Shown here piece by piece: positions 11,317 to 20,575 of a stretch of DNA of 64,000 bases. This DNA is from Thraustochytrium sp. TN22. Lineage: Eukaryota; Sar; Bigyra; Thraustochytrida; Thraustochytriidae. The DNA lies in assembly GCA_013306675.1 (NCBI GenBank), contig JABLUY010000031.1:62001-126000 (forward strand), read 5' to 3'. The translations under genes were made by a program, and so were the position numbers. The notes beneath the pieces are model-generated. The model ran no database searches. It was not told the DNA's origin and worked only from the letters and a program-made list of their open reading frames with translations. The first letter of the stretch is position 1; each line of letters starts with the position of its first letter.

Positions 11317-13605
11317 ATGGCGGACGAGCAGGAGGCCGCGCTGCAGGAGCAGCTGGCGGCGGCCGGCGCGAAGCTGGTGGCGCAGGTGCGTTGGTGGCGC
11401 GGTGGGCGGCGCGGTTGGCTGGCGCGCTCTTCGCTTTCCTTTCTTTCCTTCCTTGCCGTCTCTAGCTCGCTAGCTAGCTAGCTAGCGGCTTGTGTGGGCG
11501 AGCGAGGCTGCGCGGCGCGGGGAGGCGGGCGGGCGGGCAGAAGCCCCTGGCTTGGTGATGGACCGAATGACTGACGGCTGCATGGCGGCACGCGAGCGCA
11601 GAAGAGCCTGATCCGCAAGCTCAAGGCGGATGGCGCGCCGGGCGAGCAGGTTGCGGGCGAGGTGACCAAGATGAAGGATATCCAGGCGGAGGTGGACAAG
11701 CTGCAGAGCCAGATCACCGGGCCGGTGTTCGACCGCGAGGGCTTTGACGACGTGGTGCTGCGGCGCATGATTGTGGTCCCCTCGTTCGAGATCCACGGCG
11801 GCACGAGCGGGTTCTTCGACTACGGCCCGGTCGGTTGCGCGCTCAAGGACAACATCGTGGACGTGTGGAAGAAGCACTTTGTGCTGCGCGAGCGCATGCT
11901 GCAGCTGGAGGCGACGTGCCTGACGGCGGAGCCGGTGCTCAAGACGTCGGGCCACGTGGACCGCTTTGTGGACCTCATGGTCAAGGACGAGAAGACCGGC
12001 GTGTGCTACCGCGCGGACAAGATGCTGGAGGACCACATTGAGAACCTGATCGCGGCGGACCCGGGCATGGAGACGGCCAAGAAGGAGGAGCTGGAGCTCA
12101 TCTACCGCCAGGCGGACGCGTACTCGCCGGAGGAGCTGGGCGAGCTCATCTCGACGCGCTTCGGCATCAAGGCGCCGGACACGGGCAACGAGCTGAGCAA
12201 GCCGTTCCCGTTCAACCTCATGTTCGAGACGACCATCGGCCCGGAGGGCAACACGCGCGGCTTTCTGCGGCCCGAGACGGCGCAGGGCATTTTTGTGAAC
12301 TTCCGCCGCCTGCTCGAGTACAACAACGGCCGCACGCCCTTCGCGTCGGCGCAGGTGGGCCTGGGCTTCCGCAACGAGATCAACCCGCGCAACGGCCTGC
12401 TGCGCGTGCGCGAGTTCACCATGGCGGAGATTGAGCACTTTGTGCACCCGGATGAGAAGGACCACCCGCGCTTCGACGAGGTCAAGGACGTCGAGCTGAC
12501 GCTCTTCCCGCAGGACAACCAGCTCACCACGGGCCGCCTCGTCAAGATGACGGCCGGTAAGGCCGTGGCGGACGGCATCATCGACAACCAGACGCTGGCC
12601 TACTTTATGGTGCGCACGCACCTCTTCTTCGAGAAGATCGGCGTGGACCTGTCCAAGCTGCGCTTTCGCCAGCACCTCAAGACCGAGATGGCGCACTACG
12701 CCTGCGACTGCTGGGACGCCGAGATCAAGCTGTCCTACGGCTGGACCGAGTGCGTCGGCCACGCCGACCGCGCCTGCTACGACCTCAAGGTGCACGCCGA
12801 GGCCACCAAGGTGGACCTGCGCGCCTCGCGGCCGCTCAACCCGCCGCGCGAGGTCGAGTACGCCGACGTCCAGGCCAACAAGAAGATCATGGGCAAGGCC
12901 TTCCAGCGCAACTCGCAGCTCATCATCCAGCACATTGGCGAGACCCTCTCCGTGGACGAGGCCTGCGCGCTCGGCGACAAGCTTGCGGCCGGCGAGACCG
13001 TCGAGGTCGAACTGCCGGACGGCCAGAAGTTCTCCATCACCCCGGAGATGATGAAGGTCGTGCGCGCCACGCGCACCGAGCACGAGGAGCGCTTCTACTG
13101 CTCGGTCATCGAGCCGTCCTTTGGCATCGGCCGCATCGTGCACGCCGTGCTGGAGAGCACGTACTCGATGCGCGGCGAGGAGCAGATCAAGGAGAAAGGC
13201 AAGGTGGCGCGCAACTACTTCAAGTTCCCGCCGCTCGTCGCGCCCATCAAGTGCGCCGTCCTCCCGCTGCTCGGCAACGATGCGCAGAACTCCATTGCCG
13301 AGGCCATCTCCTTCCAGCTCATCGACGCCGGCGTTTACGCCAACGCCGACACTTCCGGCGCGCTTCTGGGCCGCAAGTACGCCCGCATGGACGAGATTGG
13401 CGTGCCTTTTGCCATCACTGTCGACGTGCAGACCACGGAGGACGGCTCGCTCACGCTCCGCGAGCGCGACACGCAGGACCAGGTCCGTCTCCCGGACGCC
13501 GAGACCGCCGTGCGCACCGTGCGCGCGCTCTGCGACCCGCTCTCCGGCCTTGTCTGGAGCGCCGTTGTCGACAAGTATGGCCTCGTCAAGAGCAGCAGCA
13601 GCTGA
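11317..13605 (+). CDS. GARS1: Glycyl-tRNA synthetase with WHEP domain, two exons
   Basis: Class II glycyl-tRNA synthetase of the eukaryotic alpha2 type; it charges tRNA-Gly. Exon 1 is 11317-11385 (23 residues, MADEQEAALQEQLAAAGAKL...) and exon 2 is 11602-13605 (667 residues), giving 690 residues, close to the human cytosolic enzyme. Joining them at phase 0 restores an N-terminal WHEP helix-turn-helix (about residues 7-55, ...LVAQ|KSLIRKLKADGA...). The catalytic core has SFEIHGGTSGFFDYGPVG, motif 2 (GFRNEINPRNGLLRVREF) and motif 3 (EPSFGIGRIVHAVLE). The C-terminal anticodon-binding domain begins near PLVAPIKCAVLPLLGND. The frame also opens 30 codons upstream (ATG at 11227) with an Arg-rich leader, so an alternative mitochondrial start is possible, as in other eukaryotes. 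It converges with CPOX. Confidence 0.95.
11386..11601 (+). other. Intron in glycyl-tRNA synthetase gene
   Basis: A 216-bp phase-0 intron with donor CAG|GTGCGT and acceptor GAGCGCAG|AAG. It contains a pyrimidine-rich stretch (11425-11460) and a run of tagc tetranucleotides (11461-11486). It is supported because exon joining rebuilds a WHEP domain that neither open frame has alone. Confidence 0.85.
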
Positions 13606-13963
13606 TGATGTCTTTTTCCTTTCTTTTCGCCGCGAGCCAAAGCAAGACCAGCAAGAGCCGCCGCCCGCGGACGGCCCTTTACCCCATCATTCACATTCTT
13701 TCTCTTCTTCTTTTTCTTTTCCTCTCTTCGTCGTCGCGAACACTCACGGACGGTGTTGCAATGAATGACACACACGGCGCCTAAGTCCGTGCAGTCATCC
13801 GAGATGGTGGCCCTCGTTCGCCCGCTCGCTCGCTCGCTCCACCTTGTCGTCGCTCTACACCAGAAACTACAAACTCAGAGCCAGTCGCACACAGGCTTCC
13901 AAGGCAAAAGTGCCTGCCTGGGCTTTTTCGCTCGCGACGCGAGGCTGCAGCCCAGCCAGGCCT
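13606..13963. other. Intergenic, convergent gene ends
   Basis: 3' flanks of GlyRS (+) and CPOX (-). A pyrimidine-rich tract (about 13690-13735) fits a 3' UTR. I see no gene. Confidence 0.6.
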
Positions 13964-15435
13964 TTACTTCTTCTGGGCGTCCTCCTGACTACGGCGCGCC
14001 ACCTCCGCCATGATCTCCTCAAAGGAGGCAGACTTGAGCTCGGTGAGGTCCTTGGCCCACTCGCGCGGGTTCTTGAGGATCTCTACAAGCCGGGCCTCCT
14101 CCGAGCCCTCCTCCGGCTCGTGCATGTACTGCCAGCGCGCGGTGAGCGGCATCGAGATGAGAATTGACTCGACGCGTGCGTTGTCCGGCGTGCTCAGGCC
14201 AAACTTCTGTGTGCGCGCAGCGAGGGCGAGCGCAAGCGGTCAACAAGCGGGGTTGGTTAGTCCATCATGACAAAGGTGTGCGCGTTCGCCATGTCTGGCA
14301 ACAAGAGTGCGTCGTGAAGACTTACCGTGCCGCGGTCCAACACGAGGTTGAATTCGACGTAGCGGCCGCGCCGGAGCTGCTGCCACTGCTTCTGCTCGTC
14401 CGTAAAAGGCATGTCCTTGCGGCGCTTCATAATGGTGACGTAGGTGGGCACGAAGGACTTGAGGCAGTCGCGCGAGAAGGCCATGATGGCCTGCTGGTCC
14501 GTGAGGTCGGTGTTGTCCTTGGTGTTGGCGGGGCGCTCGTCGAGGTCGTCGAAGAAGATGCCGCCGATACCGCGCGACTCCTTGCGGTGCTTGATGAAGA
14601 AGTACTCGTCGCACCACTTCTTGAAGCGGCCGTAGTAGGACGGGTCGTGCTTGTCGCAGGCCGCTTTGAGCGCCGAGTGGAATTCAATGGCGTCCTCCTC
14701 GAAGAGGTAGCTGGGCGTCAGATCCGCGCCACCGCCGAACCACCAGGTCTTCTCCCCAGTCTCCGGGTCCTCGGTCTGGAACATGCGGTAGTTCAGGTGG
14801 ACGGTGGGCGCCATCGGGTTGTGCGGATGCATGACCAGGCTGATCCCGGCCGCGTAGAACTGCGGCTTGGACCCCTCGCGCATCGGCTTGCCGCGGCTGC
14901 GCATCTGCGCCACAGCGGCCGCAGGCAGCGGGCCCTTGACGATGGACACGTTCACGCCCGCCTTCTCGAAGACGTTGCCGTCCTGCAGCAGCGCCGACCG
15001 CCCGATGCCGCGGTTGTTCTCGCGCTCCCACTCGTCCACGCGGAAGGCCTTGCCGTCCAGCTCCGAGATGGCGTCCATGATCTCCTGCTGCGCGTTCAGC
15101 ACCATGGCCTCGAACTCCGGCCGCACGTCCACGGCCGCGGCCGCCGCGCCGCCCGCCTCCGCCGTCACCGGCTTGGGCGTCGCATCCTCGCTCGGCGCCG
15201 CGTCCGCGCGCGCCACCTGCGCGTACGCCACCGCGCCGCAGCCCGCGAGGCCCAGGCCGAGCCCCAGGCCCAGCGTCGCCGGGCTCGCGCGCGCCGCGCC
15301 CGCGCCCGCCTCCGCGCCCGCGCGCGAGCTCGCCAGCCGCGCGCAGCCGCCCGCCGTCCCGGACGCCGGTCGCCGCCACGCAGCGCCGCCGGCCACCGCC
15401 GGCAGCCGCCGCGCCGCGCCCCAGGCCGCGCGCAT
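13964..15435 (-). CDS. CPOX: Coproporphyrinogen III oxidase (oxygen-dependent), two exons
   Basis: HemF-family enzyme that decarboxylates coproporphyrinogen III to protoporphyrinogen IX in haem synthesis. Exon 1 is 15435-14326 (370 residues) and exon 2 is 14206-13964 (80 residues), joined at phase 0 across ...[22 protein letters not shown]..., for 450 residues in total. The N-terminus ([17 protein letters not shown]...) is Arg/Ala-rich with a following hydrophobic segment, consistent with import into mitochondrion or plastid-derived organelle. Conserved blocks visible: [20 protein letters not shown], the [18 protein letters not shown] and [12 protein letters not shown] segments, and [13 protein letters not shown] near the end. 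The frame is open upstream of the chosen Met, which I chose because it begins a plausible targeting peptide. Without the splice the protein would lose its conserved C-terminus. Confidence 0.95.
14207..14325 (-). other. Intron in coproporphyrinogen oxidase gene
   Basis: A 119-bp phase-0 intron with donor ACG|GTAAGT and acceptor CGCACACAG|AAG on the minus strand. Joining the flanking exons gives the continuous conserved CPOX core, whereas reading through gives an unrelated tail and early stop. Confidence 0.9.
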
Positions 15436-17081
15436 GCTGCCTGCCCGCTCGCTCGCCCGCCCGCCCGCCGCCCGCTCGCCTCCGCCGCTGCTCGCCGCGC
15501 CCGCCCGCCGCCGCGCCGCGCTCGCTTGGGTTTTGAATTTGAATTCTGATCTTCTCGTGCCGGTGCGGTGCGGTGGCGGCGGGGCCGGCCGGGCACGACG
15601 AGCTTGCGTCATGCGCTGCATTCGTGCCTTGGTTCACGCGTCAGTAGCTGGCTAGCTAGAGGCCGGCACGGGCGGGGCGGGCGGGACGCCGCGCGGACCA
15701 CGCGTGGAGGCGTCCCGAGGCGAGGCGTGCTTGAGTGCTGCACAGCCGAGCATCGAGGCAGGCAGCAAGGCAGCGAGGCTGCCAAGGCAGGCGGGCAGAC
15801 AGGCAGGCGAGGCGAGCAGGTGCGTGCGCAGACGTGTGGGAGGATTTGATTGCTGCGGGACTACGCACGTGCGAGCCAATGTGGAGAGCAAGACGTACTG
15901 CAAGCAGAGGATTGCTGCCAAGGAGAGTCATTGCAAGCAAGGACCCGCACAGCTTGAAAGGCACGGACGAGTTGAGTCACGATTTGGCGTTTTGCAAGAT
16001 GCGCAGCATGGATGAGTGTGGAGATATCAAGCAGCGCTCCAACTCCTTCTCGCGCCAGATGCCATTTGCCGCCTCTCCTCCTTCTTGCGCTACATTCCAA
16101 GTGCCACAGCTCCTCCTCCTTGCGTACAAAATGGCGCAATTAAAGTCTCCTGACCTCTGCGCGCACGACCTAAACCAGTGCCCATTCTGCATCATGGCAT
16201 CGACAGCGTCTCAGCGCTGGATTTCCGCGGAAACTTCTTGGGCGCTCGCTCCAAGGCGCTCCGAGCACTCCAAGTCTTCCGACCGCTCCGGTTCCAAGCC
16301 CATTCCTGCTCGGATCCCTCCGCCCTCGTCGCAACTCCCGTGATCTCGCGTCCGTTGCAGCGCACGAGGCCTTGCGGTCATCGTTCCAGCACCGTCGCCT
16401 TGCGATACCCTGCCTCTCCATCTCCAGCTCTCCACTCCGCTTCGCTTCGGGACATTCCAGCCCGTTCTCCCCCCGTTCGCTCCCTCCCCGCGCCTCCTCC
16501 CCGTCCCCGCCCGCGATGCAAACCCGCAACCGCTGGCCCCTGGCACCCCACGCGACGCAGCCTGAGTCTCCCAGCCCGCTCGACCTCGGCTCCTCCTCCT
16601 CCCCGCCCGCCTCGTCGCCCAGGCCCTCCTCCTCCTCCTCCTCCTCCTCCTCCTCCTCCTCCTCCTCCTCCGTCGCGCTCCTCCTCCTCCTCCTCGCCCT
16701 TGCGCGCGGCGGTCCGCGCGCGGCGGCCACCCGGGTGGCCTCAGATCCGCGCGCGTTCCGCGCCCGATCCTTTGCGGCCTCGCGGCGGAGTCCGTCGCGC
16801 GCGGCGCCTTTTGCGCGGCGCTTGGCGCGGCGCCTTGCGCTTGCGCGCTCGCGCGGCGCTTGCGCGCTCGCGCGGCGCGGCGCCTCGCGCGGCGGCGCCC
16901 CGCGCGGCGCGGCCCGGGCGCGGCGCGGCGCGTGCGGCGGCGCGTGCGGGCGCGGGTGGCTGCTGGCAAGCCGCGGCGGGCAGTCGGTGGCGCGCAGGCA
17001 AGCGAGCGAGCGAGCAAGCAAGCAGGCGAGCAGTCCCGCAAGGCGAGGCGCGGCGGAGGCGGGCGCGCGGCGCGCGGGAGG
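15436..17081. other. Divergent intergenic region, CPOX / small unknown gene
   Basis: About 1.65 kb without a supportable gene. An AT-rich island (tttgaatttgaattc, 15531-15546) lies about 100 bp upstream of the CPOX start. The middle (15850-16200) has ordinary composition with no recognisable protein. A (cct)n tract occupies 16625-16671, followed by about 350 bp of nearly pure G/C. Long open frames here are compositional: they encode runs of Ser/Pro/Arg/Glu. Confidence 0.6.
16625..16671. repeat. (CCT)n microsatellite
   Basis: About 15 uninterrupted cct units in intergenic DNA, with further tcc/ctc runs to 16695. Antisense it reads as poly-Glu, which inflates a spurious open frame. Confidence 0.9.
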
Positions 17082-17474
17082 ATGACGGCGGTGCTGCGGC
17101 GCGAGCGCGAGGCCGGCGTGGGCGGGCCCGCGCGGCTGGAGGCCCGCGACGAGGCGGCGACGCTGACGGACGTGGTGCGCGCGCGCGCGGAGTCGCTGTG
17201 CGCGCTGTGCCCCGACTTTCTGCTGGCCGCCGTGCTGGAGGGCGTGCTGGGCGAGGTGGTGATGGACGCGACGCGCGAGGAGCTGGCCGAGGCAGTGCGG
17301 CGCCTGCGCGGCCACAAGCCGCGCGGCGAGCACAAGGCCGGCTTCCGCCTCGGCATGATGGCGCTCCAGGCCTGTGTGGACGAGGGCGCGCGCGAGTTCT
17401 TCGCGCGCCTCGCGGCCATGCCGCCCGCCGACGTGGCGCTCTGGCGCGCGGACCTGGAGCAGCTCTCCCTGTAA
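17082..17474 (+). CDS. Small uncharacterised protein, 130 residues
   Basis: I do not recognise this protein. The sequence from MTAVLRREREAGVGG is predicted alpha-helical throughout, with regular hydrophobic spacing (segments ESLCALCPDFLLAAVLEGVL and AGFRLGMMALQACVDEG), one basic patch (RRLRGHKPRGEHK) and no signal peptide or membrane span. Codon use has the strong G/C third-position bias of neighbouring genes, supporting that it is coding. The frame is open further upstream, but that part is Arg/Ala low complexity from GC repeats, so I start at the ATG where composition becomes protein-like. Convergent with the tepsin-like gene. Confidence 0.6.
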   Translation: MTAVLRREREAGVGGPARLEARDEAATLTDVVRARAESLCALCPDFLLAAVLEGVLGEVVMDATREELAEAVRRLRGHKPRGEHKAGFRLGMMALQACVDEGAREFFARLAAMPPADVALWRADLEQLSL

Positions 17475-18082
17475 ATTGCGCCACGCTGCGCTCGCCGCGC
17501 GTGCGCGGTGGGCGCCGCCGACCCAAGTGAGGCCTCTCGAGCGACCTGGACCTGGGCGGCCACCGTACCGTGGAGGTCGGTGGACCGGTCAGTTCAGGGG
17601 CTCTCTCGCGCAGACAGGGCGGCCATCGTACCGTGGAGGTCGGTGGCTCCGGCCTGTCGGCGCTCCCAGCCGGGTCTGATTCGCGGCGCCCGCCCGCTTA
17701 CGCCGGCGGACCTGCGCGCAGCGTGAATGGCAAATCACAACACACAAGTGGTCCTCGCAGGGGCGCAGGAGCGGCTCCCCCTGCCAGTGACGACGGCAAG
17801 CAGGGCTTCGTCTGATTTGCGGCGGGTCCCCCAACCACTGGCGATCCGCTGCGCTATTCTCGTCTCCCGCTCTAGTCACGCGGCGTTGGCATGCGCAAAC
17901 CACGCATGGCCGGCGGCTGAATTAGCTCTCACAAGATAAATTCGTCTTCTTTCTTTCACACACCCGTGGATGCGACCGAGGCCAGGCCAGGCCAGGCCAG
18001 GCCTTGTCGGCCGTCTCGTTCACGCTGCCACGCAAGTGAGAGCAAGACGCACACAGGCTTCAGAGCGAGCATTCAAAGTTGT
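17475..18082. other. Intergenic with a 30-bp direct repeat
   Basis: Between two convergent genes. It contains a near-perfect direct repeat (17554-17583 and 17617-17646) and a short ggcca run (about 17980-18002). No gene seen. Confidence 0.6.
17554..17646. repeat. 30-bp direct repeat pair
   Basis: Copies at 17554-17583 and 17617-17646 begin gggcggcc and end gaggtcggtgg, with one mismatch; start-to-start offset is 63 bp. The copies contain ggtac/gtacc-type near-palindromes (gtaccgtgg). Confidence 0.85.
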
Positions 18083-20575
18083 TTACTTCATCTGCGCCAT
18101 GGTGGACGACACAAAGTCGAACTTGTCTGGCTGCGACTTGGTCCCGCTCGTCTGGCGCTTGACTCCACCCGGCGGATGCATGGGCTGTTGCTGCATGTGC
18201 ATCTGCATAGGCTGCTGCATAGGCTGCGACATCTGCATCTGAGGTTGCTGTGCCTGCAGCTGTGGCTGCTGCTGCTGCTGCTGAAGCATGGCAAAGACCT
18301 GCTGCTGCTGCTGCTGCGGAGTCATGCCGCCCATCTGCTGCTGCATCTGCAACATCTGCTGGAACTGCTGGAACTGCTGGAACTGCTGCGGAGTCAACTG
18401 AGGCATTGCCATACCTCCGTTGCCTCCGTTGCTAGCGCCGCCCATGTTCATGCCCACACCGCTGCCATTTGCCTGCACAGGCGCCGCGGGCGCGCTCATG
18501 AGCCCGTCAAAGGGGCTCGCGCCACTCCCAGCACCATTCCCAGCGCCGTGCTTTTGGACATTACTCGCGCCGCCGCCGTTGCTGCCAATGAAGGAGAACC
18601 CTGTACTACCGACGCTGCCGCTCCCCTGGGCGGTCGGCGCTGCTGAAGACGACGGCAACGAGGAGGAGGAGGGGCCCATCGAAAGCCCCTGGAGCTGGCT
18701 CGCGAGCGCCTCCGCCTTGGACGGGACCGCCGCGCTCAGGAGCGACTCCAGGTCTGACGAGGCGCTCGGTGTCACCTTGGACTCCGTCTCGGAGGCCGCC
18801 AGGCCGCCCTGATCGCTCGCCGTCGAGGAGGAGCTGCCGCCGCCGAAGATGAGGTCCTCAGGTTCCTCGCGCGCGCCGACGCCGTTGCCCGCCGCCTTGA
18901 CCTGCAGACTACCAAAGAGGTCCGAACTCCCAGGCGCTGAGACTGGCGCTGAGGCGGGCGCTGAGGCAGGCGCAGAGACAGGCGCAGGCGCAGGCGCGCT
19001 CATATGGTCCGCTGCAGCGGACTCCTCGTAGCCATAGGCGTCGAAGCCGCCTTCGTCCGGGTATTCGTCGTAGCCGGCGGCACTAGCGTCGGCGTCCGCG
19101 CCAACCGGGCCGCCAAAGTTGAGGAGGTCCTCCTCCGGCGCGTTGGCGCCAGCGGCAGCCCGAACGGTCGAGGATGCAGTCCTGCCGTCCGCGCTGTCAC
19201 CAGCGGCGCCGGCGTCAGGGTCTTCGTTGTAAAGCAACACCCAGACCTTCTTGGTCCGCGCGCGCACCATGGGCTGCGTGGATTGCCTCAGCTCCTCGAG
19301 GATGTCCGCGTGCTCGTCCAGATAGTCTACAAAGGCCTCATATTCCTGCTGTGACTGGGCCAGCGCCTCGCACACGCAGAGAGCCTTGTGCTGCACCTTC
19401 CAGTCCGCTGCGCGCAACTTCTCGTACACGATGGACATGACCACTTGTGCGTCGAGCGTCTTGCACGCCGTCAAGAAGCCGTTCAGCTTCTCGCGCGACG
19501 GCACTGGCCGCACGCCGCCCCGACTGCACAAGTCGTCCAGAAGTCCGCGCTCGTACCGACCGTCCGAGCTCGTCGGTGCGCCGCTGGCCGCCGCCGGCGC
19601 ACTGCTGCTGCTGTACGAGGCTTGCCCCCCGACCCGCGGGCTGCGTGGGTCGCCGGTGCCGCTGCTGCGAGCGGCTCCCCAAGGGCCGGAGGCGCCCATG
19701 CCCGAGGCGGCCGCGGCCGGTCCCGCGTATGAGCCTGAGCTGGATGGCGGCGCGCCCGAGTACCCTGGGCCGGCGTACGATCCAGAGTCGTGCCGCTGCG
19801 GCCCGTCCCTGCGCTTCTCGGTGCCGAGCCACTGCTGAATGCTCGTGGATGCGGACGACTTGGACGCCTTGTCTGTGTACTCATCGAGGCGGTCCTTGAC
19901 ACGGTCCATGAATCCCTTGGGCTGATTGCGCGGGTCCTTGAAGTTTGGGTTGCCGATGCCCTGCATGCGGCTCCCGGACGAGCCCGCGCCGTGAGGCGCA
20001 TATCCGCCACCGCCGCCGCCGCTACTGCTGCTGGACGCGTAGCGCGCCGCGGGGACCTCCTGGTGCGCGTAACCCTGGCGCGCCGCGGCGTCGTAGTGCG
20101 AGGAGTCCATGCCGCCGCTGCCGCCGGCGCCGGGCCCGCCCGCCGCGGACGCGCCGTAGCCCTGGATGCGCCTCGCGAGCGCGCTGTTGCTCGAGGTGAC
20201 CTCGGTCGTGTTGTCAAAGACCGCCTCGAGCGCATCCTTTGCTGCCTCGCGCACCGCGCGGTACGGCTGATCTCCCTTGAGCTCGTCGGGCGGGCCCGTG
20301 AATTGCAGGCACGCCTTGATTTCGCCCACGTGCTGGCCGGCCTGGATGCACCTCCGGAAGGACGGGTCGCCGCGCCGGCACACGTGCTTCACAATGAGCA
20401 GCACCTTTTGCTTCACCACGGGCTCCTTGCGCTTCAGCCTGTCCATCAGGTACTTGACCACGCGCTGCGTCACGTCAAAGCCCTCCTGCGTCATCTTGGC
20501 CACCTCCGCGTACAGGTACCCGGGCGTCGGCGCCTCCTCCGCCGACGTCGCCTTGGCCAGCGCCGTGCGGTTCAT
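18083..20575 (-). CDS. TEPSIN: Tepsin-like ENTH/VHS protein (AP-4 accessory)
   Basis: An 830-residue protein resembling tepsin (ENTHD2) and plant MTV1, accessory proteins of AP-4-coated vesicles at the trans-Golgi. Residues about 5-140 form an ENTH-type helical domain (TPGYLYAEVAKMT, then KQKVLLIVKHVCRRGDPSFR and FTGPPDELKGD). A second helical domain at about residues 345-465 (RYERGLLDDLCSRGG to TKKVWVLLYNEDP) matches the VHS-like domain of tepsin in position and style. The rest is disordered, Gly/Ser/Ala-rich, with acidic short motifs (for example EDLLNFGG and DLIFGGG, which could bind clathrin or adaptor ears) and a Met/Gln-rich tail. Assignment to tepsin rather than epsin rests on the two-domain layout. 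Divergent from C2CD3. Confidence 0.82.
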   Translation of the reverse strand: MNRTALAKATSAEEAPTPGYLYAEVAKMTQEGFDVTQRVVKYLMDRLKRKEPVVKQKVLLIVKHVCRRGDPSFRRCIQAGQHVGEIKACLQFTGPPDELKGDQPYRAVREAAKDALEAVFDNTTEVTSSNSALARRIQGYGASAAGGPGAGGSGGMDSSHYDAAARQGYAHQEVPAARYASSSSSGGGGGGYAPHGAGSSGSRMQGIGNPNFKDPRNQPKGFMDRVKDRLDEYTDKASKSSASTSIQQWLGTEKRRDGPQRHDSGSYAGPGYSGAPPSSSGSYAGPAAAASGMGASGPWGAARSSGTGDPRSPRVGGQASYSSSSAPAAASGAPTSSDGRYERGLLDDLCSRGGVRPVPSREKLNGFLTACKTLDAQVVMSIVYEKLRAADWKVQHKALCVCEALAQSQQEYEAFVDYLDEHADILEELRQSTQPMVRARTKKVWVLLYNEDPDAGAAGDSADGRTASSTVRAAAGANAPEEDLLNFGGPVGADADASAAGYDEYPDEGGFDAYGYEESAAADHMSAPAPAPVSAPASAPASAPVSAPGSSDLFGSLQVKAAGNGVGAREEPEDLIFGGGSSSSTASDQGGLAASETESKVTPSASSDLESLLSAAVPSKAEALASQLQGLSMGPSSSSLPSSSAAPTAQGSGSVGSTGFSFIGSNGGGASNVQKHGAGNGAGSGASPFDGLMSAPAAPVQANGSGVGMNMGGASNGGNGGMAMPQLTPQQFQQFQQFQQMLQMQQQMGGMTPQQQQQQVFAMLQQQQQQPQLQAQQPQMQMSQPMQQPMQMHMQQQPMHPPGGVKRQTSGTKSQPDKFDFVSSTMAQMK
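18180..18400. repeat. Gln/Met-coding microsatellite in tepsin-like gene
   Basis: Runs of ctg/tgc units encode poly-Gln and Gln-Met tracts in the C-terminal tail of the tepsin-like protein. Confidence 0.7.

Noticed and set aside
11662-11664. GTG as start of GlyRS
   Set aside because: This codon is internal: splicing from exon 1 gives a WHEP domain that continues through it. GTG starts at 59183 and 36963 were rejected for the same reason that cytosolic eukaryotic genes start at ATG.
15735-16343. 202-residue open frame upstream of the small unknown gene
   Set aside because: The peptide has no recognisable features and lacks the G/C third-position bias of genes in this window.
16170-17333. Open frames with poly-Glu, poly-Ser or poly-Arg around the CCT tract
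   Set aside because: Runs come from the (cct)n microsatellite and GC low complexity; no domain, no consistent codon bias, and overlapping frames on both strands are equally open.
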